46,481 bases of DNA from JBBDIP01 sp040880305 (lineage in GTDB: Bacteria > Bacillota > Sulfobacillia > Fermentithermobacillales > Fermentithermobacillaceae): NCBI GenBank assembly GCA_040880305.1, contig JBBDIP010000010.1, forward strand, positions 1-46,481, written 5' to 3'. This document shows, in pieces, positions 17,061 through 25,617 of this stretch. Under the pieces are notes generated by a model. The model searched no databases. It was not told the origin of the DNA and worked only from the letters and a program-made list of their open reading frames with translations. The first letter of the stretch is position 1. Each line of letters begins with the position of its first letter. The position numbers were made by a program, and so were the translations under genes.

Positions 17061-17483
17061 CTACTTCCCCCGTTCCTTTCTGCGCTCGGCGATAACGTCC
17101 GAGAGCTTGTCGAGGTCCTCACTGCTGCGTTTGCCGACCCTGTCAGCAAGGTGGGCGACAGTTTCCTCCGAAAACGACTCCAGCAGACTATCAAGCACCT
17201 CACCTACCAGGGCCGATCTGAACTCCTGGCGTGACATAGCAGATTCGTAGAAGTAGCTGCCGTCCACCATTTCGCGCTTGAGGAAACCTTTGTTGGAGAG
17301 GCGCGACATGACAGTCATGACAGTTGTGTAGGCCAGGTCCTGTTCCACGCGAAGGCGGTCGTAGACCTCCCGCACAGTGCATCTCCCGATGGACCATACG
17401 GCGTTCATGACCTTGGATTCGAGCCCGCCAAGGGCTTTCTCAAGCCCCTGCTCGTGAGGCTTAAACTCGGAGAACTTACCCAC
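17061..17483 (-). CDS. BlaI/MecI/CopY-family repressor
   Basis: The product has about 140 residues with the BlaI winged helix: LGGLESKVMNAVWSIGRCTVREVYDRL, here noted by LESKVMNAVW and CTVREVYDRL, then AYTTVMTVMSRLSNKGFL. A C-terminal helical dimer region (SFSEETVAHLADRVG) follows. GTG 17483 is preferred: it has GAGGTGG 6-7 nt upstream, whereas ATG 17504 lies inside the -10 box. BlaI proteins repress their own operon and are normally removed by an M56 peptidase, which is broken here. The controlled signal may be cell-wall stress or a metal. Confidence 0.9.
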   Translation of the reverse strand: MGKFSEFKPHEQGLEKALGGLESKVMNAVWSIGRCTVREVYDRLRVEQDLAYTTVMTVMSRLSNKGFLKREMVDGSYFYESAMSRQEFRSALVGEVLDSLLESFSEETVAHLADRVGKRSSEDLDKLSDVIAERRKERGK

Positions 17484-17502
17484 ATTCAGCCACCTCACCT
17501 GC

Positions 17503-17537
17503 ATTGTACATTTGCATGGATACTACCGTCAATAGTA
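17503..17537 (-). promoter_or_regulatory. blaI promoter with TACTA-N7-TAGTA operator
   Basis: On the minus strand TTGACG (17532-17527) and TACAAT (17508-17503) are separated by 18 nt. The dyad TACTA-N7-TAGTA at 17521-17537 overlaps the -35 box and resembles BlaI/MecI operators, which contain TACTA/TAGTA half-sites. Autorepression is inferred. Confidence 0.75.
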
Positions 17538-17829
17538 GGAAGCAAAGACGAGGCATGCCGCCGCAAGGAATCTCGCGCTCAGAAGAGAACTCTCATAGGA
17601 CGCCATCTACACCGCACTCCACTTCGGGCGACAAAAACGCCTCTCCGACAAGAGAGGCGTCTTAATCCCCTTATCTGTCGGACCGTTCTGGACGGTCTGC
17701 TTTGGCACCTTCGCGCAAGCTTGCCGCCGGTTGCCGCAGGATCATCGGGCCAGTCCCTCACCTGCTCTGGATAAGGTCCAGTGGATATTCAGTTGTTGGG
17801 TCATGGGTTATCATCGGGACAAAGCCCTG
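17538..17829. other. Intergenic region, no gene seen
   Basis: Between the blaI promoter and the end of the YtcJ-like gene I find no credible coding frame. It holds the terminator at 17633-17660 and a second small hairpin, GACCGT / ACGGTC, at 17681-17697 without a T-run. Confidence 0.6.
17633..17660 (-). terminator. Rho-independent terminator
   Basis: A 9-bp stem ACGCCTCTC / GAGAGGCGT with a 6-nt loop is followed on the minus strand by TTTTT. It should end transcripts from the class III aminotransferase/YtcJ operon about 170 nt upstream. Confidence 0.85.
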
Positions 17830-19446
17830 TCAACGCCGATTTTCCCGGTTCTCATAGACCAGTTCTCCGTCTACGAACGTCATATCGACCGTGGCATGTC
17901 TCACCTCTGGAGGTGACATCCGCAGGATATCCCCCGAGAAGACCGCCAGGTCGGCCAGCTTTCCAGGTTCCAGGCTGCCGATCTCATTCTCCCTGAACAT
18001 GGCGTAGGCCCCATTGTACGTGTACATCCGGATAGCGCTCATGATGTCCACCGTCTCCTCGGCGGCGCAGACCTGTCCGGTCATCGTCTTGCGGGTAAGG
18101 GCAGAGTATAGCCCCAGGTTGGAGTCCACGTAGGTCACCGGAGAATCCGAACTGGCCGCGACCGGGATCCCCTGCTCAAGGAAACTCCTGGCCGGGAACA
18201 TGTGCCTCACGCGCGCGGGGCCGTAGTTGCGCAGGTAGCCATCGCCGAACTCTTGGAAAAAGACCGGCTGGGCGACGGGGATGACTCCTAGCCTACGGAT
18301 CCGCTCCTGCAAGTCGGGGGGACAAATGCCGCAGTGCTCGATCCGATGCCGGGGGTCGGGCCTGGGGTGATTAGCCATAGCCATCTCCAGGGCGTTAAGC
18401 ATCATCTCAACCGCTCTGTCGCCCACGGCATGGCAGGTCACTTGGCAGCCGGCCGCGTGCCCTTTCTCGATGAGTTGATTGAGCCGCTCCTGGTCCATGT
18501 AGAGCATGCCGGAGTCGGCCGGGTTGCTGGTGTAAGGGTCCCTCGTAGCGGCAGTCGGCCCGCTGGATGAGCCGTCAATGAAGACCTTCAGCGGACCGAC
18601 CTTCACGCGGTCACTCTCCATCCGCTCCCTAAAGCCGGATTCCAGGGACGTCAACCATTTATCCAGCGAGGCCGGGCCGTCCACCGTGGCCATCATGTAA
18701 ACCCTGAGTTTGACCTCGCCCGCTGCCAGAGCGTCCTGCAGGACCTCGGGTCGTCCCGCTATACTGCCTGCGTCTGCCGAACTGGTGAACCCGCTCTGGA
18801 GCCAATAGTCGTTGCACGCCTTGAGCGCCTTGCGGAGGTCGTCGTAACTGTAGCGACTGGGACCACGGACAAGGCCCTGAGCAGCCTCGAATGCCACGCC
18901 AGTCAGTCTGCCGTCGCGCCTGCCAAACTTGCCGCCGGGTGGGTCGGACGTCTCGTCCGTGAGGCCGGCGCTTTTCAGGGCCAGACTGTTGGCCGCGACG
19001 ATGTGCCCACAAGTCCTGCTGACCAGGATCGGATGGACTGTCGAGACCGCGTCGAGGTCCCATCGCTCAGGATGCCGGTTTTCGGCCAACCTGGAGTGGT
19101 CGTAACCCCATCCCCTGATCCACTGGCCGGGAGGAGTCTCGGCAGCTTTCTTCCGAAGAGCGGCCTGCAGCTCCCCCATGGACTTCACGTTCGGGTACTT
19201 CAGGTTGACGCCCAGTTCGTTGGTCCCGAAAGAAAGCATGTGGCAATGGCTTTCCACCAGGCCCGGGAGCAGGGCGCGTCCTTTCAAGTCAACAACCTCG
19301 GTGGACGGGCCGCGGTACTCCATCGCCTGGTCCCTTGACCCTACGGCCAGGATTCTCTTGCCGTCAATGGCTATCGCTTCGGCGATCCTGTCCTCCCGGT
19401 CAACGGTAACGACAGGACCGCCGGTGAAGATCCATGTAGCCTTCAT
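17830..19446 (-). CDS. YtcJ-type metal-dependent amidohydrolase
   Basis: This 538-residue protein belongs to the amidohydrolase_3 group (YtcJ / N-substituted formamide deformylase-like). Metal-binding features are LPGLVESHCHM (an HxH-type pair), CHAVGDRAVE, HRIEHCGI and SSDSPVTYVD. The WIRGWGYDH and GPTAATRDPY segments are also typical. Such enzymes hydrolyse amide bonds; the substrate is unknown. The start ATG directly abuts the TAG of the upstream aminotransferase gene, with no separate ribosome binding site, so translation is probably coupled. A Thr/Asp-rich N-terminal strand replaces any signal peptide, indicating a cytoplasmic enzyme. Confidence 0.9.
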   Translation of the reverse strand: MKATWIFTGGPVVTVDREDRIAEAIAIDGKRILAVGSRDQAMEYRGPSTEVVDLKGRALLPGLVESHCHMLSFGTNELGVNLKYPNVKSMGELQAALRKKAAETPPGQWIRGWGYDHSRLAENRHPERWDLDAVSTVHPILVSRTCGHIVAANSLALKSAGLTDETSDPPGGKFGRRDGRLTGVAFEAAQGLVRGPSRYSYDDLRKALKACNDYWLQSGFTSSADAGSIAGRPEVLQDALAAGEVKLRVYMMATVDGPASLDKWLTSLESGFRERMESDRVKVGPLKVFIDGSSSGPTAATRDPYTSNPADSGMLYMDQERLNQLIEKGHAAGCQVTCHAVGDRAVEMMLNALEMAMANHPRPDPRHRIEHCGICPPDLQERIRRLGVIPVAQPVFFQEFGDGYLRNYGPARVRHMFPARSFLEQGIPVAASSDSPVTYVDSNLGLYSALTRKTMTGQVCAAEETVDIMSAIRMYTYNGAYAMFRENEIGSLEPGKLADLAVFSGDILRMSPPEVRHATVDMTFVDGELVYENRENRR

Positions 19447-20733
19447 CTACTTGGCTGCCGAGACCCGCTCGCAGGCCTTGCCCAGCTTCTCAAGTGCCTC
19501 GGCGACTTCGGCCTCGGTGATGGTCATTGGAGGAGTCAGGCGGACCACATTTCCGTACAGGCCGCCCTTGCCGATGAGGACGCCTTCCATTCTGGCGGCA
19601 TCCATGAAAGCCGTGGCCAGGTCAGGCGCCGGGACCTTGTTCTCTTTGACCATCTCAATGCCGATCATGAGGCCCTTGCCGCGAACGTCGCCCATGAAGG
19701 GATGCCTCTCCTGGAGCGCGCGTAGACCCGCGAACATCATCTTCCCCATCCCGGATACGTGGGTGGGGATGTTCTCTTTCTTCATGACTTTCAAAGTGGC
19801 GACCGCTGCCGCCATGCTGATGGGATTGCCGCCAAAGGTGGAGATGGTGCTGGCGGTCCAGGCATCGGCTATCTCGGGTCTGGCGATGGTCGCGCCGATG
19901 GCCGCGCCGTTCGCGAGGCCCTTGGCAAACACCATGATGTCGGGATCGACGCCCCAATGCTGGATGCCGAACATGAAGTCGCCCGTGCGCCCGAAGCCGG
20001 TCTGGACTTCGTCGCAGATGAAGACGCCGCCGAACCGCTTGACTATCTCAGTCGCTATCTTGAAGTACTCAGGCGGGGGAGTGATGAAGCCACCGACTCC
20101 CTGGATTGGTTCGGCGATCAGCGCGGCGATGTGGCCGTCGGTGGTGGTCTTTATCAGCTCTTCGATGTCCCTGGCACACGCCATATCGCAGCCGGGGTAA
20201 GTCTGGTGGAAAGGACACCTGTAACAGTAGCCGTTGTGGGCGTAGGTGATGCCGGATTCGCTGGCGGGCAAGCGCCACGGTGCGTGCCCGGTGAGCGAAG
20301 TCGCCAAAACTGAACGGCCGTGATATCCGTGCCGGAGGGACACGATCCAGTGCGACTTGGTGTAGAACCTGGCGGAAGCGATGGCGGTCTCGATTGCCTC
20401 GGTGCCGCTGTTTGTGAAGAACGACTTCTGGAGGTTGCCGGGGGTGATGGAAGCCAACTCCTCGGCCAGCTCCAGTATCGGAAGGTTCAGATAACAGGTG
20501 GAGGTGTGGACGATGCGGCGGACCTGGTCGCACATTGCTTCAACGACTTCCGGCCTTGCATGCCCCACGCTGGTGGTCAAGATGCCTCCGAAGCAGTCGA
20601 GATATTCTCTGCCGTTGACGTCCTTAACCCTGAGCCCATTGCCTTCAACCAGGACCAGGGGATCAGCATAGTAAGTCTTGATCGACGGGTACAGGAACTT
20701 CTGCTGCTTACCGGCATATTCGCTTGCCAACAT
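19447..20733 (-). CDS. Class III (omega) aminotransferase
   Basis: The protein has about 428 residues. Motifs in order: YLDCFGGILTTSVGHARP, FFTNSGTEAIETAI (phosphate binding), LRHGYHGRS, FICDEVQTGFGRTG (PLP Asp) and IMVFAKGLANG (Schiff-base Lys). It is close to alanine-glyoxylate aminotransferase 2 and 4-aminobutyrate aminotransferases. A cysteine-rich insert NGYCYRCPFHQTYPGCDMAC at about residues 170-190 resembles one seen in some class III enzymes and could bind metal. ATG 20733 has AAGGTG 6 nt upstream. It forms an operon with the YtcJ gene and diverges from dapB. Confidence 0.92.
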   Translation of the reverse strand: MLASEYAGKQQKFLYPSIKTYYADPLVLVEGNGLRVKDVNGREYLDCFGGILTTSVGHARPEVVEAMCDQVRRIVHTSTCYLNLPILELAEELASITPGNLQKSFFTNSGTEAIETAIASARFYTKSHWIVSLRHGYHGRSVLATSLTGHAPWRLPASESGITYAHNGYCYRCPFHQTYPGCDMACARDIEELIKTTTDGHIAALIAEPIQGVGGFITPPPEYFKIATEIVKRFGGVFICDEVQTGFGRTGDFMFGIQHWGVDPDIMVFAKGLANGAAIGATIARPEIADAWTASTISTFGGNPISMAAAVATLKVMKKENIPTHVSGMGKMMFAGLRALQERHPFMGDVRGKGLMIGIEMVKENKVPAPDLATAFMDAARMEGVLIGKGGLYGNVVRLTPPMTITEAEVAEALEKLGKACERVSAAK

Positions 20734-20867
20734 CAATCACACCTTTTCTTGGATCGGATTCGTTATTCATTCGATTCGCAAGCACAAGAGTCCTCTCAAA
20801 AGGCTTCGTCATCGCAGCGGCGAATAAGGAGACAATCGCTACGGTATCAATGTCTGGGGGTGGGAAT

Positions 20868-21644
20868 ATGAGAATCCTTCTGCACGGGTGCAACGGAAAG
20901 ATGGGCCAGGTGATGACCCGCGTGCTGGCTGCGGAGGCGGGCATGGAAGTCGTCGCCGGCGTCGACATCGACCCTAGGAAGTGCGCGAACAGCTACCCGG
21001 TCTACGCGTCGCTGAGGCAGGCAGCGGAGGTAAGAGAGGCCAGGGAAAGCCCGGACATGCTGGTCGACTTCTCTCATCACACAAGCCTCGACGCTGTACT
21101 GGAGTATGGACTGGCCAAAAAGGTCCCTCTTCTGATATGCACCACCGGCTTCACTCTCGAAGAGAAGCAGAGGATGGCGGACGCGTCCCGGCAAGTCGCC
21201 ATCCTAAATTCAGCCAACATGTCCCTAGGTGTGAACCTCGTGCTCTCCTTGGTCAAGCAGGCATCCGCACTGCTCCACGACTCCTTCGACATAGAGATAG
21301 TCGAGAAGCACCACAACCAGAAGGTGGATTCTCCCAGCGGAACCGCCATCATGATCGCCGAGGCCATCGAGTCTTCAGTGGGCGAGGGCTTGGAACGCAA
21401 GTACGGCCGGCACGCAAAATCCGAGAAGAGGCAGAAGCGGGAGATAGGCATCCACTCCGTGCGCGGAGGGGCCATTGTCGGGGAGCACGACGTCATTTTC
21501 GCGGGCCAGGGCGAAGTGATCCAGATCACCCACTCGGCTCTCTCAAGGGATGTGTTCGCCTATGGAGCGGTGCGGGCAGCCAGGTTCCTCTCGGGGAAAG
21601 GGCCCGGCCTCTACAGCATGAGGGAAGTGATTGAGTCCCGCTGA
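20868..21644 (+). CDS. dapB: 4-hydroxy-tetrahydrodipicolinate reductase
   Basis: The 258-residue protein starts MRILLHGCNGKMGQ (nucleotide-binding loop), then VDFSHHTSLDAV, ICTTGFT and SANMSLGVNL. The catalytic region is EIVEKHHNQKVDSPSGTA, with the conserved HH and Lys. DapB reduces the dihydrodipicolinate precursor in lysine and diaminopimelate synthesis. The start at 20868 is supported by GGGGGTGG just upstream; an open frame extends further 5' but lacks homology. It precedes pepF copy 2 by 72 nt and diverges from the class III aminotransferase gene. Confidence 0.95.
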   Translation: MRILLHGCNGKMGQVMTRVLAAEAGMEVVAGVDIDPRKCANSYPVYASLRQAAEVREARESPDMLVDFSHHTSLDAVLEYGLAKKVPLLICTTGFTLEEKQRMADASRQVAILNSANMSLGVNLVLSLVKQASALLHDSFDIEIVEKHHNQKVDSPSGTAIMIAEAIESSVGEGLERKYGRHAKSEKRQKREIGIHSVRGGAIVGEHDVIFAGQGEVIQITHSALSRDVFAYGAVRAARFLSGKGPGLYSMREVIESR

Positions 21645-21716
21645 TGTCCCTTGGAAGGAATGACCGTTCGAGTCTCGAACTACTTCAGGAGATCTCATCT
21701 ACTGAGGAGGATCGCC

Positions 21717-23507
21717 ATGCAGAAGCGTTTTACCCGTTCCGAAGTCCCGGTCGAGCTGACATGGAACCTCGCTGACGTCTTCCCTTCCGTGGAAGCCTGG
21801 GAAGCCGAGTTCAACGCGGTCGCGGGGATGGTCGACACAGTCACCAAGTTCAAAGACAAGCTGGGCGAAGGCGCCAAGGTACTGCTGGACTGCTTCCTGG
21901 CCCAGGAAGCGCTGCAGAAGCGGCTCTCCAAGGTCACAGCGTACGCCTCTCTCAACAACTCATCCGACGGCACCAACCCCGCCTTCCAGGCCATGTCAGG
22001 CCGGACTGCGGGACTCATGGCCAGGATCCATTCGGAGACTTCGTTCATCCAGTCAGAGGCGCTTGCTCTGCCCGAAGGCGTGCTCAAGAAGTACCTGGCC
22101 GAGGAGCCGGGCCTCGAGCCCTTCCGGATCACCGTGGAGAAGATGATTGAGGACAAGCCGCATCTCCTGGGCCCCGAATCCGAGATGATTCTCGCGGCTT
22201 TGGGCGAAGTCCTGAACGCTCCTGCCAGGATCTATGAGCGGTCGAGATCGGCCGATATCCCGTGGGAGCCTGTCGAGGACAGCAAGGGCAACAAGCTGCC
22301 CATGACCATAGGGCGCTACGAGAGCGCCGCCGACCCGGTCCTCAGGCGCAACGCTCACTTCGCCCATGCCAAGGCCCTCAAGGGGTACCAGAACACGTAC
22401 GGGACTGCTTGGGGGGCAGAGGTCAAGAAGAACGTAGTCATGGCCAAGTTGCGCGGATTCCCCTCGGCCATCCACATGCTGCTCGATCGCCAGGAAGTCA
22501 CCATCGACATCTACAACAACTTGCACGACATCATATTGAAGGAACTGGCGATCCATATGCGCCGTTACGCCCAGCTGAGGAAGAAGGTCCTCGGTCTGGA
22601 CGAGATGCTCTACTCGGACATCGAAGCCCCGCTCGACCCCGACTTCGAGGTGCAAACCACCTTTGAAGAAGGCTCTGAGATCATCCTGAAAGGTCTCTCT
22701 GTGCTGGGGCCTGAGTACATCGCGATCATAGCCGAAGGGCTGAGGAACCGCTGGATCGACAGGGCTGACAACGTCGGCAAGCAGACCGGGGCCTTCTGCA
22801 GCTCGGTCTACGGCGTCCACCCCTACATCTCAATGACCTGGGGCAACAGCCTGCGTAGCGCGGTCACGCTGTCCCACGAGCTCGGCCATGGCGGCCAGGG
22901 CGTGCTCGCGCAAAGGTACCAGAGGCTGGCCAACACCAGACCCACCATGTTCTTCATCGAGGCGCCGTCGACCGCCAACGAGATAATCGTCGGCAACTAC
23001 ATCATGGCCAACACTAAGGATGTCCGGACCCGCCGGTGGCTCCTAATGCAGTTCATCAAGAGCTACCACCACAACATGGTCCGCCACCTGATTGAGGGCG
23101 AACTGCAGCGGCGGGCCTACGCATTGGCCGAGAAGGGACAGCCGATCACGGCCAGCGTCCTGTGCAAGTTGCAGGGCGAGATCCTCGACGAGTTCTGGGG
23201 CGGCGAAGTGGAGATCGACGACACCGCGCGGACGGTCTGGATGCGCCAGTCCCATTACTACCGCGGTTTGTACCCGTACTCCTACTCGGCCGGCTTGACC
23301 ATCGGGACCATGGTCGCGATGAACATCGTCAAAGAAGGCCCGGTCGCCGCAGAGAGATGGGTGAACGTCCTCAAGGCGGGCGGTACCAAGAAACCCTTGG
23401 AGCTGGCCAAGATGGCGGGCGTGGATATGAGCAAGCCCGACCCGATCCGGGCCGCCGTCGCCCACGTGGCATCCATGATCGACGAGGTAGCGAAGAGCTT
23501 CGAGTAA
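21717..23507 (+). CDS. pepF: Oligoendopeptidase F, M3 family (copy 2)
   Basis: The 596-residue protein has the zinc motif HELGHGGQG at residues 387-395 and FFIEAPSTANE after it. ATG 21717 has GAGGAGG 7 nt upstream. It is clearly paralogous to copy 1 at 10795-12594, with long shared stretches such as KLRGFPSA(V/I)HMLLDRQEV and SHYYRGLYPYSYSAGLTIG versus PHYYMGLYPYSYSAGLTIG. It should cleave short peptides in the cytoplasm. It follows dapB, and a clear terminator follows it. Confidence 0.95.
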   Translation: MQKRFTRSEVPVELTWNLADVFPSVEAWEAEFNAVAGMVDTVTKFKDKLGEGAKVLLDCFLAQEALQKRLSKVTAYASLNNSSDGTNPAFQAMSGRTAGLMARIHSETSFIQSEALALPEGVLKKYLAEEPGLEPFRITVEKMIEDKPHLLGPESEMILAALGEVLNAPARIYERSRSADIPWEPVEDSKGNKLPMTIGRYESAADPVLRRNAHFAHAKALKGYQNTYGTAWGAEVKKNVVMAKLRGFPSAIHMLLDRQEVTIDIYNNLHDIILKELAIHMRRYAQLRKKVLGLDEMLYSDIEAPLDPDFEVQTTFEEGSEIILKGLSVLGPEYIAIIAEGLRNRWIDRADNVGKQTGAFCSSVYGVHPYISMTWGNSLRSAVTLSHELGHGGQGVLAQRYQRLANTRPTMFFIEAPSTANEIIVGNYIMANTKDVRTRRWLLMQFIKSYHHNMVRHLIEGELQRRAYALAEKGQPITASVLCKLQGEILDEFWGGEVEIDDTARTVWMRQSHYYRGLYPYSYSAGLTIGTMVAMNIVKEGPVAAERWVNVLKAGGTKKPLELAKMAGVDMSKPDPIRAAVAHVASMIDEVAKSFE

Positions 23508-23540
23508 CGCCCATCTGGCTAGATAGGCGCTATTGACGGG

Positions 23541-23574
23541 CCGCCCTTGCACGCAAGCGGGGGCGGTTCTTTTT
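23541..23574 (+). terminator. Rho-independent terminator after pepF copy 2
   Basis: A CCGCCC / GGGCGG outer stem and a CTTGC / GCAAG inner stem are followed by TTCTTTTT on the plus strand, 34 nt past the pepF stop. Confidence 0.85.
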
Positions 23575-23594
23575 ACGTCAGCGCGAAGGGCGGA

Positions 23595-25037
23595 TCACTC
23601 TGTCCATTTGCTGTGATAAATTCCCTTCCGGTCCTTCCGCTCATAGCCGTGGGCGCCGAAGCAGTCCCGCTGGGCCTGGATGAGATTGGCGGGAAGTTCG
23701 CCCGACCTATAGGAGTCGTAGTAGGTCAAGGCGGATGCGAAGCCGCTTACAGGGATACCCCTGCTGACGGCCTGCCCGACGATGGATCTCAGCTGGTTCT
23801 GCGACTTTGCCAGGTCGGATGCGAACTTGGGGGATAGCATCAGGTTGGTTGGTGCGTCGCAGAGGACGTCGTCGTGAGCGTCGTCGCGAACGAAGGCCAC
23901 CGCGATGGCATCCAAAAAACGCGCACGAATGATGCACCCATTCCTCCAGATGCAAGCGATTGCCGCGTAGTCCAGCGGCCACCCGTACCGGTGGGAAGCC
24001 GCTTGCATCAGGGCGAAACCTTGCGCGTAGGCGATGACCTTGGCGGCGTAGAGCGCGTCGTGGAGGGCGGGGATCAGGTCCTCGGCTGGCGCCGCTGCAG
24101 GTAGAGGTCCGGGCCCACCCAGGACAGCGGCCGCTCCAATCCTCTCGTCTTTCACCGCGCTCATGAACCGCGCGACGACCGCCTCCACCAGGGACGGCGC
24201 CGGCACGCCCAACTCGAATGCAACTTCGGCTGCCCAAGCGCCAGTGCCTTTCTGGCGCGCGACACCAAGGACCATATCGACCAGGTAGTCCCCCGTCAGC
24301 TCGTCCTTCTTTCCCAGCACCTGGGCGGTAATCTCGATTAGATAGGACTGCAGCGGCCCTTGGTTCCACCCGGCGAAAACATCGCCCATGGCGGGGGAGT
24401 CCATTCCCAGCAGCACCTTCATCAGCCAGTAAGCTTCTGAGATGAGCTGCATATCCGCATATTCAATGGCGTTGTGCACCATCTTCACGAAATGGCCCGC
24501 TCCGCCCAGTCCCATCCACTCGCAGCACGGCTCGTCGTTGCCTGGACCAGCCTTGGCTGCAATGCTGCGGAAGAGATCGCGCACTTCCAGCCACGGTTCG
24601 TAGGCGCCGCCGGCCATGATTGACGGCCCGTGCAACGCTCCTTCTTCCCCGCCCGATACGCCGGTGCCGAGGAAATGGACCCCCGCACTCTGTAGAGCGC
24701 CGGCACGCCTGCTGGTGTCTTTGTAGTGGGAATTCCCGCAGTCGATGAGGATGTCGCCGGGCTCCAGGTGTGGTAGAACCTGCTTGATGACCTCGTCCAC
24801 GGCGTCCCCGGCTTGGACCATCAAGATGACCTTCCGCGGTCTCTCCAGCGATTCGGCCAGTTCCTTCAGACTCCGGCATCCGGTAACCCGCTTGCCGGCT
24901 CCTCGTCCATTCGAAAACTCGTCCACCCTGGACAGAGTCCTGTTGTAGACTGAGACTGAATAGCCTCGTGACTCGATGTTCAGGGCCAGGTTCTCGCCCA
25001 TAACCGCAAGACCAATTAGGCCGATGTCGCTTCGCAA
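23595..25037 (-). CDS. gnd: 6-phosphogluconate dehydrogenase, decarboxylating
   Basis: The ~480-residue protein has the full-length (GndA) form. IGLIGLAVMGENLALN and VYNRTLSRVDEF form the NADP fold, with the Arg of NRT typical of NADP use. Also present are LIDCGNSHYKDT, GTGVSGGEEGALHGPSIM and the catalytic GLGGAGHFVKMVHNAIEY, followed by RQKGTGAW. It oxidises and decarboxylates 6-phosphogluconate to ribulose-5-phosphate, giving NADPH. TTG 25037 has GGGAGAGGG 8 nt upstream; an ATG at 25058 would include that ribosome binding site. A-type substitutions (DCFGAHGYERKD) near the C-terminus are normal for the family. Confidence 0.95.
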   Translation of the reverse strand: MRSDIGLIGLAVMGENLALNIESRGYSVSVYNRTLSRVDEFSNGRGAGKRVTGCRSLKELAESLERPRKVILMVQAGDAVDEVIKQVLPHLEPGDILIDCGNSHYKDTSRRAGALQSAGVHFLGTGVSGGEEGALHGPSIMAGGAYEPWLEVRDLFRSIAAKAGPGNDEPCCEWMGLGGAGHFVKMVHNAIEYADMQLISEAYWLMKVLLGMDSPAMGDVFAGWNQGPLQSYLIEITAQVLGKKDELTGDYLVDMVLGVARQKGTGAWAAEVAFELGVPAPSLVEAVVARFMSAVKDERIGAAAVLGGPGPLPAAAPAEDLIPALHDALYAAKVIAYAQGFALMQAASHRYGWPLDYAAIACIWRNGCIIRARFLDAIAVAFVRDDAHDDVLCDAPTNLMLSPKFASDLAKSQNQLRSIVGQAVSRGIPVSGFASALTYYDSYRSGELPANLIQAQRDCFGAHGYERKDRKGIYHSKWTE

Positions 25038-25177
25038 CGCGCTCGCCCTCTCCCGCATGGTTCTGAGTTGTCCGAGCTACAAGCTAGCACGTCCGTGTAA
25101 GGTCCGCCAGAGTCAGCCGGCGCGTTTGACGCGCAGATCCAATAGTTGGTATTATCGCGTAGACGGGAGATGATGGA

Positions 25178-25612
25178 GTGAAAGGCGACCGATACAGCCA
25201 GTTGTCAGACGTGCTGGCCCGACACCACGTTTCCCTTGCCTACCTATTCGGTTCTCAGGCAGAGGTCGGAAAAGCACTACTGGACGGGGAGTCCGTGAAA
25301 CCTATAGACGCCCTGTCCGATCTGGATCTAGGTGTGGTCTCGGAGAGCCCCCTGCCTACCGGGCTGGAGCGAGTACGCTTCTACGCCTCCGTCTACAACG
25401 ATCTGGTTGATTTGTTACGCCCTCTCAACCTCGATTTGGTGCTGCTTCAGGAGACTCACTCGGTCTTCCAGCTCGAGGCGGTCAAGGGGATTTGCGTCTA
25501 CCAGCAGAGTGAGCAGGTGAGGGACAACTACGAGATGAGCATCCTAAGACGGGCCGCCGATTTCCGGCCGGTGCTGGCCAAGTTTCTGCAGGAAACTCTG
25601 GAGGAGGTCTGA
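25178..25612 (+). CDS. mntA: MNT-type nucleotidyltransferase antitoxin
   Basis: The 144-residue protein carries a minimal nucleotidyltransferase fold. It has LFGSQ at residues 23-27 and LSDLDLGVV with the catalytic pair Asp48/Asp50. In characterised MntA proteins the motif is GS-x10-DxD and the enzyme AMPylates the HepT toxin to neutralise it. Here 21 residues (including LLDGESVKPIDA) separate the Ser from the first Asp, an expanded loop. A GTG start at 25178 follows a purine-rich GGAGATGATGGA. The toxin gene begins 6 nt after its stop, so the pair is one operon. Confidence 0.88.
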   Translation: MKGDRYSQLSDVLARHHVSLAYLFGSQAEVGKALLDGESVKPIDALSDLDLGVVSESPLPTGLERVRFYASVYNDLVDLLRPLNLDLVLLQETHSVFQLEAVKGICVYQQSEQVRDNYEMSILRRAADFRPVLAKFLQETLEEV

Positions 25613-25617
25613 ACGCC

